Shown here: positions 55,701-64,000 of the stretch, piece by piece
How the letters are laid out: each line of letters opens with the position of its first letter
Position numbering within the stretch: position 1 is the stretch's first letter
Assembly: GCA_032158295.1 (NCBI GenBank)
Contig: CM063249.1
Span: forward strand, 12,404,139-12,468,138
Source: Pycnopodia helianthoides
Taxonomy: Eukaryota; Echinodermata; Asteroidea; Forcipulatida; Asteriidae
Direction: 5' to 3'
Length of the DNA stretch: 64,000 nucleotides
Translations under genes and position numbers: made by a program
The notes under the pieces: model-generated
The model's database searches: none
The model's input: only the letters and a program-made list of their open reading frames with translations
What the model was told of the DNA's origin: nothing

Positions 55701-58700
55701 GTGCTATATAATTGGGTTCTAAATTCAAATTGCATCATTGAATTCAAACAAAATGTGATAAAGCATATTATAAGGATTGTGATATAAGAACTGTGTTTTT
55801 TATTATTTTAGACCGTACGATGGAAAGTGGAGCAAGTCTATGGTTGGATATGGACCAGAGGACAGCCATTTTGTTACGGAGCTCACCTACAACTATGGCA
55901 TTAAAGATTACAAACTAGGCAACGACTTCCAGGTAGAAACAAATTATTCACTTAATTGATATGGATCCATCTGCATCTTTAACACTGACTCTGTTTTGTC
56001 TTCGGTAGCAGACCTACATTTTCCTCTGAACTCCAGGGTTAGATTCTTCACCCAACGCTAACTCAAAAGCCCAAATGAGTTCGTTGGGTTCTCTCCAGGA
56101 TTTTTTTCAAAACTTTGGGGCATTCTGGACCCAATTTGTTTAAGTTTGGCCAAAGCACACTGAATTGAACGTCCTCTGAATTTTGTTCACTTGGAGTTTA
56201 TCGTGATTTTCAAAGTCCTACTGTTCAATCTGGAACATTCTAAGCGTTTTTTATCTTTTATCTTGATAATTTTTATGAATTTGATCTGAAATAAAAAAAT
56301 AAATAAATATATATTTGCATGTAGCGGCACACAATTTTTCCTTTGTAAACTCGCCCCTTGCTGAACTTTTAGGTGGAGGTTAAAGAAAAATAAATTTACA
56401 AATAATGTTTGGAAAAACACTGGCCTAGAATTTCAACTTTGAGAGGGCAAGGCAATTTTTGTTGTGCCAAGGGCACTTCCATTGGACAATCCTAAAAATC
56501 AATTGGAAACTTCTGAAAGGGGCACCAAGGCCAAGGCCAGGGCAACAGAGGCCTCCGTGTAATTCCTATGTGTGGGATTGCTTTTATTAGTTCAGTTTTT
56601 GAAAGTAAGTAGACCAATTTAATATTGAGCAGGGCCGATTGGACAAAGCACTAAGATTCATCTTAGGATGAATTGTCCATATCGACATGGTGATTTGTAT
56701 TGTGACATCACACTTGACTCGGCATTAAGACTGATACACAGTCGAGATCAATCTTAGCTCTTTGTGAAATCCACCCCTGGACCTGGACCTACGTCCAGTG
56801 GATGTTCAAGCCCTGCTATAGTCAACAATGAATCTTTAACCTCTTGCTGTCTGACCATTCAATACCATTCACTGTGGTTTTGAATGATAGATAAACTATG
56901 CCAGCCTGCAATGTGAAGGCCAGGGCAACAGAGGCCTCCGTGTAATTCTATGTGTGGATTGCTTTATTAGTTCAGTTTTGAAGTAAGTAGACCAATTAAT
57001 AATTGAGCAGGGCCGATTGACAAAGCACTAAGATTCATCTAGGATGAATTGTCCATATCGACATGGTGATTTGTATTGTGACATCACACTTGACTCGGCA
57101 GTTAAGACTGATACACAGTCGAGATCAATCTTAGCTCTTTGTGAAATCAACCCCTGGACCTGGACCTACGTCCAGTGGATGTTCAAGCCCTGCTATAGTC
57201 AACAATGAATCTTTAACCCTCTTGCTGTCTGACCATTCAATACCATTCACTGTGGTTTTGAATGATAGATAAACTATGCCAGCCTGCAATGTGATACCAT
57301 GAGGGAATGCATGTACACAGTACACAGTTAGTTCTGTGCACAGTTGTGCCACCGTACACAACCTTGCTGGAATGGTTCAAATGGTTGGTCAACTCACTGG
57401 AAATGTTGCCAAGAGTCACTAAGATTAGGAGGTTAAACATGTACTGGGTGTCTGTAAACTTAAATCAAGATTCTGGATTGAACAGAGAGCAGTTTGTTAA
57501 TCTGAAAACTTGTAAACAAAAAAAATTGTAATGATTCCAACAGGGTATCACCATACAATCCAGCAAAGCTGTGCAGAATGCTCGAAGCAAGAACTGGCCT
57601 CTAGTCCCCGTGTCCGATGGGCTCTACAGTGTGGAGGCTCCTGGTGGATACAAGTTCTATCTTGTAGACCAGACACCACCACAGGGAGGTAAATCAAAAA
57701 TGTGTGTCTGTACCCATGGTCAGGCTGTTGATGTAACTTCTTTCTCCACAGCCCCCTTACATTAGGTACTATAGCTGAGGTCAGACAAGAAATGTTTATG
57801 GATGTGCATATCGTCACGTCGGTGCAAAAAACGGCGTATCCCGATTTTCCAAAAATACAGAATCTCGCACGAAAAATGGTCCGTTCAAAAAAGTTGCATC
57901 TCGTCACGTACTTGTTTTGTGTGTACATCCAGGCTATTTTAAGCGAGATACAACGTTTTGACAATTTCAAACTCACGCGTAACTTGAGTGCTATTTTAGG
58001 AGAGATGACACAACGATATCTAATACAACTGTCAACCATTGAGATGAAACCTTGGCCTGGGCACAGTCAGGGCCTTGGGCCTAAGAAAATACAGAGAAAG
58101 TACTCATGCACACGCACACAAGAAAATTCAAAAGCAATTCTAAAAATATCTCTCTGGATCTTGGGACAGCTTCACACTAGTATGAGCTCACCACAAACCT
58201 CAATACATTGTTAATAAAAACCCTGCACTTAAAAGCACTGTACACTATTGGTAAGATCGAAAAACACAATGTGCACAGATTCACACATAACTTACATGAT
58301 TTAAAGTAAGTAATGGTAGAAAGGGTTCCTTAAAATATTTCTGCCTAAAATGCTATCGTTTCTGAGAAACGAGTAAAACAATAGTAATTATCGCGCGCGA
58401 TAATTTGAAAAAACAGAAAACACATAAGATCTCTTTTCACTATTTTCTCGTGACCTCGATGACCAATTGAGCTCAAACTTTCACAGGTTTGTTTGTTCAT
58501 GCATATGTTTAATCACACAAAATGTGGACACTGATTTTGAGCTGTTACCAAAAGTGTACAATACCTTTAAAAGCACTTTACAGTTGGCTCTGGGGTGTTG
58601 AGCGAACGGTGTTGTGGCACGGTGTTGTGGCAGGCCTGGAATTTCATCAGTGAGAGGGCCAGGCCATTTTTCGTTTTGCAAAGGGCAGTTTTATTGGAAA

Positions 58701-61700
58701 ATCATAAGGGTTATGGGAAACTTTTGAAGGGGCACCAAGGCCAAGACCAGCACAACTTGGCCTTCATGTAATTCCAGCTTTAACCATCGTATGATATCCA
58801 AGGATTCTATTTATGAGGATCGAGTGCATTTTATCAAGCACTTTATAAATTTCATCCAAATTTTCAGGTCAAATCGGCCCAAAAATTTGACCTACCATCT
58901 TTGAATGATTTCATATGTGTTTTTGTTTCATGGAGACCACAAATACTTTTCTTTTGTTTCTCTTCCAGAGTTCATCAGTTTGATTGACACATGTTTGAAT
59001 CACATTCAGTAATTAATGAACCTTGAATGTTTGTACTTTTCTGGCATTTTTCTTTCCACTCAAACTCAAGTGATTGTTTGTTGAGACATTCTGATACATT
59101 TGTAAATTTTTTGAAAGGAAAATGTGCAGTACGTAAGTGTTTTTTTGTTTTTGTTTTGTGTTTAAAATTCAGACCCAGTTCAAAAGGTGACATTGGGAGT
59201 CTCAAATTTAACTAAGTCCACAGGTAAGTGATACTTTCAAGTGCCAACGAACAGAGGCCATGGTTAAAGAGGGGCTCTTACAGGCCTTGAACTTGGCTCT
59301 TGAAGGGGCACAGCATTTATTCCTCTGGTAAGGGGCACTTCTGTGAGAAAAACGTAAATATGTAGTGGAACTTTGCATCCAAAGGGCACTACAGCGAAAG
59401 CACAGAGCACCACGGCAAGGGCTGTGGGTGATCTGGGTTAATTTGAGGTCTGTCGAATTCAGTTTTGAGATGCGCTCACTTTCCAATAGTATCTTGCCTG
59501 CCAGAAAATGCTGGTTTTCGTTTACAAGGTGACACAGTCTATAACATTGCAATCTGTGTAGACTCATTGAAGGCATATTTCTCGGGAGTGTATTCTTTAA
59601 CTCGTTGACTGCCGGTCACAGATTCGTAGGGCGTTCCCATTTGCCAAGTGCAGTGCGCATGCGTGCATACCAAATAGCTACTATACACAAACAAAATTGA
59701 ACATACACATTCTAAGGATGTATGTCCTCACCACTGCCAGAAGTGTATGTGTTGCGTGCTCAGTGATGCCAGTGTATTCAATTAACAATACAAAGCCCTT
59801 TCATTCCCTACGAGCAGAATCCGTTACACCTGTTACTACGAATATACTCGTAGGCGGCAGTCAACGTGTTAAAATACCAACGCTTTACCATCATGTTGAA
59901 CAGACACTCGAGTAACAAGTGAATGAGTTGAGTTTTCTTTGTGTCATTGCACTCCACACAGATTACTGGACCAAGCTATGCGGCATGACGCTGTACGAGC
60001 AGACGGACAAGTCGGTACTGCTGGGCTACGGCGATGGGCAGTGCAAACTGGAACTCAAAGATGTCGGAGGGACGATCGACCGAGGGACGGCGTACGGACG
60101 GGTTGCATTCTCTTGCCCCAGAGACCAGGTACGTGGAATCGGACTCTTGGTTCAAAACCAAGCACTTTGGCCTCATTCTCCACACAAATAAAAAACTATC
60201 CTTGGCAAACATTTGCAGTGATTACTTTTTCTAAGTTGTATATTCTGGGATAGATCATTTGCACAACATTTCCTATTTGGTACATTTTTCACTTAATTTG
60301 AAGAAACTGATGTCAAATATTTGCAGTGATTGCTTTTTCTAAGTTGTATACATGTACTTCTGCGGTAGATCATTTGCACAACATTTCCTATTTGGTACAT
60401 TTTTCACTTAATTTGAAGAAACTGATGTCAAATATTTGCAGTGATTGCTTTTTCTAAGTTGTATACATGTACTTCTGCGGTAGATCATTTGCACAACATT
60501 TCCTATTTGGTACATTTTTCACTAAATTTGAAGAAACTGATGTCAAATATTTGCAGTGATTACTTTTTCTAAGTTGAATACTCTGTGATAGATCATTTGC
60601 ACAACATTACCACTTTGGTTCATTTTTCACAAAATTGAAAGAAACTGAAGTTAAATATTTGCAGTGATTTTTTGTCTAAGTTCTGTTGTATCACTGTGTG
60701 GCAGATCCTATGTTTCACATTGCCACGTAACCTTACCAAAATGCCCGTAGTAGCTGTAGATTAGATGATAGTTAATCTATGTTGGAAACCACAGTGGTTG
60801 ATGTTGAACAAGCAATAACGGTCAAGTGTTTTGCTCAAGGGCACAACTGCCATGACCACGAATTGAACCCACACTCTGACGACCCCATAACTTTGTGCCC
60901 TTTGTGCACTCTGCCACTCCATAGCTTTATCTTTCATTTCAAACCACATTGGATGATCGATATTGACTGGTCAAACGGCAGGAGGATTCCAAGAGTCAGC
61001 TTTCCAATTTACAACGCTTGTCTTTCAGCTTGCAGGTATCGAGAGCAGCGTGAGAGAAGCCGGTCAGACCATTCTGACCCCTCTGGTCAGTTTAGACACA
61101 CCCGGTAAGGCCACTGTGGAGGTGGTCATTCTAGCAGATCCTGTAAGTGAGAGTAATTTCTGTCGTCAATCGTATCTAGATTGATGAAATAGTTTGTAAT
61201 ACAGGCGATTCGCAACACATTGCGCCCTCTACAGTTTGGCCCTAGAAGAGGCCATTTTTGCATTACATCTTATGAAGAGGTCCACAGGTTTGTCGTCGCC
61301 GCACAGCGCCTGTCGCATGACCCCTGTTGTTCAGGTTTCGTTTGTGGATTGCAAAGCAGCAAGGTCGTAGTCGTATGCATTTGCAGAATAAGATGGAAGT
61401 TTTTGTGATGGGGATGAATGCATTTCAGAAGTCAGCCATAAATTGCCTCTCTGGGTAGACTGTAGACTGTAGAGGGCGCACTTTATTGTGACTCGCCCGT
61501 ATTCCTAAGTAATAGCATGAATGTGTGCTCCTTATAATAATAATAATAATAAAGACATTTGTAAAGTGCCTAATGCAAAAGCCTCTAAGCGCATATAAAG
61601 AGAACAATAAAATATACAATAGTGAAAGAAACATTACAAGTAAGCAGATTACAAATAAGCAGCTTCAAACAAATGAGTTTTTAACAGAGACTTAAAACAA

Positions 61701-63677
61701 TGTAAAGAACTAGCCTGGCGAATATGCACAGGAAGACTATTCCAAAGAAATAATTGATAATTAATAGACTAACCCATAAGGGTCCCAATTTTATGGCTCT
61801 ACTTGCACTGAGTGCAAAATCAGTGCTTATTGACCCCTTACACAACACGCAGCGCACTTACAAGCGCCCATCCTGTCTACCATTTTGGGAGTCAAAATGT
61901 ACACAAAGGAATTGACTGGCAAAATGGTGGAATAAGTAGACGTGCATTGTGCGGAGGTGCGTTCCGCCTTGTGCAAGGGGCAATAGTGGCAGAATTATTC
62001 ATGCTTGATTAAGCATAGGTTTCACAGGTTAGCAAGTTTTTTGTCGGGTGCATGTCTATGCTTCGTAAACACTAAGCGTTCTTTGCTTACATAACAGCCG
62101 CACAGTCTGAACTTACTGCAGGCAAAACTTTTACGGAGCTCATTGGAAGAAAACATAAAATATTTCGTTATTATGTGTGGTTTGTTTCAACTTTTGATTT
62201 AAAAAATGTGGCCACATCTGAAAATTTTGTATAGGATTTTAGAATTCTTTATATGTTATGTCGTAGTTATGATTAACACAATTAATGTAAAGTTTTTCAT
62301 GATCAGTGTAGTATCTTGCCTGCCAAGAAATGCCCTGGAATACACCAGGGCACTCCTTTATTCTGAAACTGGTCTATGATGCTGATGCAGTTAGAGACTT
62401 GGTGGGGTCTGGGGTAGTGGCAGGCATAACTGAGATCACACAGCTCTGTCTTGCATACACTCTGTGGACATTCCTTTGTTCTGTGCATTTAAGAAAAAAA
62501 CTGTAAACAACACTTTGTGGACGTGTGTACGTCCACATAGTGTTTCAAGTCCGTACATTGTGTGGACCTCACTTGTTCTCAGGTCTACACTTTGTACATG
62601 TATGTAACGCTTAAACACTGTTGTCACTGACTCAATCCCTCAAATTTTCTTTACCCATAGGATGCTCATGAGATTTGTTTTGTTGGTGATGAGGCGTTCA
62701 GGGAATTATCACAAGTAGATCCTAAAGCTGATGCCCTCTTAGATGAGGTAAGTATGCCAAGTGGAGCAGAAAAGGGGGCGGGGGTAGAGTGGGAGAATAA
62801 ATCGGTTTGTTTTAGGTAATTTTTGTAAGACACTTAATAATAATAATAATAACTGTATTTATAAAGCGCCTTTTGCCAAAGGATACAAGGTGCTGATATA
62901 TATTTTTTTAACCTGCCATGTATGTGGAGCTACGTTTTTGAAGTATGAGACCTAGTCATTTATAGCACCATGTAATGTTTTATACGGTGCTGTGGCGCAA
63001 TATGCTGCCAATCAAACCAGGAACACCGGGGCGAACCCCTTCTCTTTTCGATAAGTGCACTGGGTTCTTTTACGTGCATTACACAACACACGGGACCTAT
63101 GGCTTTACGTCCCATCCGAAGGACGCAGCAATAATGGTTAAGTGTCTTGCTAAAGGGCACAAGTGTCACGACCGGGACTGATCAGAAACACCAGAGCTTG
63201 AGTCCGGTGTTCTTATCTGCTAGGCCACGACACCCCGTTAACCATTATTGCTTCGTTCTTAGGATGGGGCGTAATAAAGCCGAAGGCCCGTGTGTCGTGT
63301 AATGCATGTTATAGAACCCAGTTACACTTATCGCTAAGAGAAGGGGTTTGCCCTGGTATTTCTTGCAGTAGCTGCTGAGTGCGCCACAGCACCTTGTAAA
63401 TCCTTACAAGGTGCTACGTAATTCGGTCTCATAATTCATAAACATCAAAACCTGCCTTAATAAGAAGTGTTTTTTTTATGTTCCAGCACCTTTAGCTCCT
63501 TATTGATGAATATGCTGCGCTACATAAGACTCCAATCTTATTATTATTATGAATTATTGTTATGATTATCATTATTAATGATTTGTTCTCTTTCTTTTGT
63601 CTTTACAGGGAATCAAGGCTGACAAAAGTGATGAGTATTTTGCAAAGCATCCAGAGAGAAAGGGAGTGGCCAAGTAG
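52643..63677 (+). CDS. GLOD4: GLOD4, glyoxalase domain-containing protein 4, complete 9-exon model
   Basis: Glyoxalase-fold (VOC superfamily) protein, mitochondrial or cytosolic in vertebrates; its substrate is not firmly established. Coding exons: 52643-52732, 54578-54627, 55812-55932, 57544-57688, 59173-59223, 59962-60128, 61029-61142, 62661-62747, 63609-63677. All are GT-AG with matching phases, giving 297 residues (human about 298). Diagnostic blocks: [13 protein letters not shown] and [127 protein letters not shown]. Two VOC domains occupy roughly 5-125 and 135-265. The ATG at 52643 matches the family start. Confidence 0.96.
53446..53937. mobile_element. Solo LTR with 4-bp target-site duplication
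   Basis: Begins TGTTGTGAA and ends TTCACAACA (TG...CA, 9-bp inverted ends), flanked on both sides by ATAC (53442-53445 and 53938-53941). 492 bp, with a TATA-like GATATAAAC inside and no coding region. It is what remains after LTR-LTR recombination. A 4-bp duplication is compatible with a Gypsy-type element, but no internal sequence is left to assign it. Lies in GLOD4 intron 1. Confidence 0.82.
54021..54348 (-). mobile_element. MITE, TTAA family A, copy 5 (3' truncated)
   Basis: Left end AGGAACATTACAGAATTGGT is kept, but the flanking TTAA is lost. The right end stops at GCCAGCAACTGTTTTGCT, missing the last 30 or so bases of the family. Orientation as copy 4. In GLOD4 intron 1. Confidence 0.82.
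54578..54627 (+). CDS. GLOD4: GLOD4 exon 2 (50 bp)
   Basis: Acceptor TTTGCAG, donor GTAAGT. Encodes [16 protein letters not shown] plus two bases. Among the most conserved GLOD4 segments. Confidence 0.94.
54890..55043. repeat. Foldback element (about 154 bp) in GLOD4 intron 2
   Basis: The left arm AAAAGAGTAGGCGACGAGGT and AACCGGCCGTTTAAAACC is mirrored by GGTTTTAAACGGCCGGTTAC and AGTCACTACTCTTTT, with a GC-rich middle. Non-coding. Confidence 0.78.
55196..55645 (+). repeat. 17-bp minisatellite (AAAGCTGGATAGGTCCT)
   Basis: About 26 units of a 17-bp repeat alternating GGTCCT and GGACCT endings. Many irregular units differ by loss of a single base from AAA or GG runs. In GLOD4 intron 2. Confidence 0.92.
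55812..55932 (+). CDS. GLOD4: GLOD4 exon 3
   Basis: Acceptor ATTTTAG, donor GTAGAA. Encodes [18 protein letters not shown], then [20 protein letters not shown] and DFQ. Completes most of VOC domain 1. Confidence 0.95.
56533..57293 (+). repeat. Tandem duplication of about 380 bp in GLOD4 intron 3
   Basis: Copy 1 is 56533-56915 and copy 2 is 56916-57293, joined without a gap. They are nearly identical except that copy 2 repeatedly lacks one base from homopolymers (for example GTGTGGGATTGC becomes GTGTGGATTGC, TTTTTGAAAG becomes TTTTGAAG). The unit includes the ATTTCACAAAGC-family repeat and the start of the 225-bp dispersed repeat. Confidence 0.9.
57216..57438 (+). repeat. Dispersed 225-bp repeat, copy 3
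   Basis: Same as 38845-39066: CTTGCTGTCTGACCATTCAA through TGGAAATGTTGCCAAGAGTC and AGGAGG. Its beginning is also duplicated within copy 1 of the tandem duplication. In GLOD4 intron 3. Confidence 0.75.
57544..57688 (+). CDS. GLOD4: GLOD4 exon 4
   Basis: Acceptor CAACAG, donor GTAAAT. Encodes [20 protein letters not shown], a linker, and [18 protein letters not shown]. Phase 1 out. Confidence 0.95.
58229..58570 (+). mobile_element. MITE, TTAA family B, copy 2 (342 bp)
   Basis: TTAA at both ends and the same length as the copy at 25693-26034, with about 95% or more identity by eye, including the TTATCGCGCGCGATAA palindrome. In GLOD4 intron 4. Confidence 0.87.
58637..58775. repeat. Dispersed repeat (GGCCTGGAATTTCA ... 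GGGGCACCAAGGCC)
   Basis: Order: GGCCTGGAATTTCA, GAGGGCCAGGCCATTTT, GGAAACTTTTGAAGGGGCAC, CCAAGGCCAAGACCAG, and the end GTAATTCCAG. Related stretches lie at 17081-17238, 29563-29728 and 56425-56570, with fragments at 8270-8345 and 21190-21225. A common noncoding interspersed repeat of unknown class. Confidence 0.6.
59173..59223 (+). CDS. GLOD4: GLOD4 exon 5 (51 bp)
   Basis: Acceptor AATTCAG, donor GTAAGT. Encodes [17 protein letters not shown], the first strand of VOC domain 2. Found through phase and homology. Confidence 0.93.
59962..60128 (+). CDS. GLOD4: GLOD4 exon 6
   Basis: Acceptor CACACAG, donor GTACGT. Encodes [35 protein letters not shown] and [12 protein letters not shown]. Confidence 0.95.
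60212..60690 (+). repeat. Tandem array of about 112-bp units in GLOD4 intron 6
   Basis: Units start at about 60212, 60321, 60435, 60550 and 60658 (partial), each beginning TTTGCAGTGATT and containing AGATCATTTGCACAACATT. The last copies are more diverged. The TTTGCAG in each unit looks like a 3' splice site but is followed by no conserved coding sequence. Confidence 0.87.
60800..60920 (-). repeat. Decayed tRNA-derived SINE fragment
   Basis: Contains CAAGTGTTTTGCTCAAGGGC and a decayed B-box region (ACGAATTGAACCCACACTCT read on this strand), parallel to the SINE at 40092-40440. In GLOD4 intron 6. Confidence 0.55.
61029..61142 (+). CDS. GLOD4: GLOD4 exon 7
   Basis: Acceptor TCTTTCAG, donor GTAAGT. 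Encodes [20 protein letters not shown] then [18 protein letters not shown], phase 0 at both ends. Confidence 0.95.
61832..61983. repeat. Inverted-repeat element with GACCCCTT/AAGGGG-type ends
   Basis: Left TGACCCCTTACACAACACGC and right GCCTTGTGCAAGGGGCA are inverse copies. The interior pairs TCTACCATTTTGGGAGTC with a similar inverse stretch. Related to 3320-3620. In GLOD4 intron 7. Confidence 0.55.
62661..62747 (+). CDS. GLOD4: GLOD4 exon 8
   Basis: Acceptor CCCATAG, donor GTAAGT. Encodes [20 protein letters not shown] then PKADALLDE. The [11 protein letters not shown] block carries the conserved VOC metal-site Glu region. Confidence 0.95.
62834..63560. mobile_element. Head-to-head tRNA-Leu SINE structure in GLOD4 intron 8
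   Basis: A tRNA-Leu-like head (63140-63235; read on the minus strand it has GTGGCCTAGCAG, GGACTCAAGC and a B box region) is flanked by two inverse copies of the SINE body: 62981-63139 and 63236-63394. Each is followed outward by a TAATAATAAT-type tail (62834-62855 on the left; 63536-63555 as TTATTATTAT on the right). Confidence 0.75.
63609..63677 (+). CDS. GLOD4: GLOD4 exon 9 (stop codon)
   Basis: Acceptor TTTACAG. Encodes [20 protein letters not shown], then AK and TAG at 63675-63677. Ends like other GLOD4 proteins. Confidence 0.94.
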   Translation, partial: GIKADKSDEYFAKHPERKGVAK

Positions 63678-63755
63678 ATGAATTAAAAAAACTTGGCAGC
63701 TAACAGTTGTATGGCTTCTGACTGGCACCCCCGAACAAAGATATTGACAAATTAG
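63678..63755 (+). other. GLOD4: Start of GLOD4 3' UTR
   Basis: Sequence after the stop. The variant hexamer AATTAAA at about 63684 is not a canonical poly(A) signal, and no AATAAA is seen before the SINE, so the UTR may continue through or beyond it. Bases 63828-64000 hold nothing recognised beyond SINE tail. Confidence 0.4.
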
Positions 63756-63827
63756 GGATAGATAGCTCAGTTGGTGGAGTGCCGGCACGTTATTCTGGAG
63801 CTCGTTGGTTCAAATCCCACTCTAGTC
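63756..63827 (+). mobile_element. tRNA-like SINE head (Asn-type GTT anticodon position)
   Basis: Cloverleaf-like: acceptor GGATAGA/TCTAGTC with one mismatch, A box TAGCTCAGTTGGTGGAGT, B box GGTTCAAATCC, and GTT where the anticodon would be. Position 33 is C rather than T and the anticodon stem has a mismatch, and GTCAATTTGTCTTTGTTCAA follows as in a repeat. It is therefore called a tRNA-derived SINE or tRNA pseudogene, not a working tRNA gene. Confidence 0.7.
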
Positions 63828-64000
63828 AATTTGTCTTTGTTCAACCTAAAACGAATTAAAATCTTCTGATATGAAAAGGGGGAATGATAGGTAGGTAGAC
63901 GTACAATTTGCAGGATTCCTTGTCTTTTTGCTTTGATTACCATTTTTCCCACGAGACCTTGTAAAATTACAAAGTTCCATGTCCTTCCCTGAATGTTTGA

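Noticed and set aside
57548..58214. Overlapping long frames on both strands across GLOD4 exon 4 and intron 4
   Set aside because: The minus frame mirrors exon 4 and the plus frame runs through intron sequence; neither has recognised homology.
63756..63827. Functional tRNA-Asn gene
   Set aside because: C at position 33, mismatches in acceptor and anticodon stems, and SINE-like downstream sequence point to a tRNA-derived repeat.

Overview
The window is metazoan nuclear DNA, AT-rich and crowded with short interspersed repeats. It carries three intron-rich protein-coding genes whose splice sites and exon phases can be read directly. The gene content, tRNA-derived SINEs, abundant TTAA-flanked MITEs and a DIRS-order retrotransposon suggest a marine invertebrate deuterostome, most likely an echinoderm. 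The taxon is inference; the sequence alone does not prove it. There is no operon structure, prokaryotic gene or CRISPR array.

Layout: (1) 416-31354, minus strand: a complete 7-exon PP2C phosphatase of the PPM1E/PPM1F (POPX) family, with a first intron of about 24.5 kb and a long charged C-terminal tail. (2) 31355-35479: intergenic, with two MITEs, a GA microsatellite, a small inverted-repeat element and an exact 23-bp tandem array whose core resembles an RFX X-box. (3) 35480-43691, minus strand: 8-exon ESS2/DGCR14 spliceosome-associated factor, probably with a noncoding first exon near 44.15 kb. (4) 45107-50625, minus strand: an apparently intact tyrosine-recombinase retrotransposon (DIRS order, Ngaro/PAT-like split direct repeats) with gag, RT-RNase H and tyrosine recombinase frames. 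(5) 52643-63677, plus strand: complete 9-exon GLOD4, a double glyoxalase/VOC-domain protein. (6) 63756-63827: a tRNA-like SINE head at the end.

The three host genes are unrelated housekeeping or signalling genes (serine/threonine dephosphorylation, pre-mRNA splicing, glyoxalase-fold protein); nothing suggests they act together. Most of the remaining sequence is intron and intergenic repeat: three TTAA MITE families with related ends, foldback elements, tRNA-Leu-type SINEs, a LINE fragment interrupted by a MITE, a solo LTR with a 4-bp target duplication, and several minisatellites. I did not find a convincing new multi-gene system. The most notable items are the young split-repeat YR retrotransposon with a preserved circle-junction-like B1-A2 joint, the X-box-like 23-bp array upstream of the phosphatase, and signs of long-read homopolymer or assembly error around 55-57 kb.
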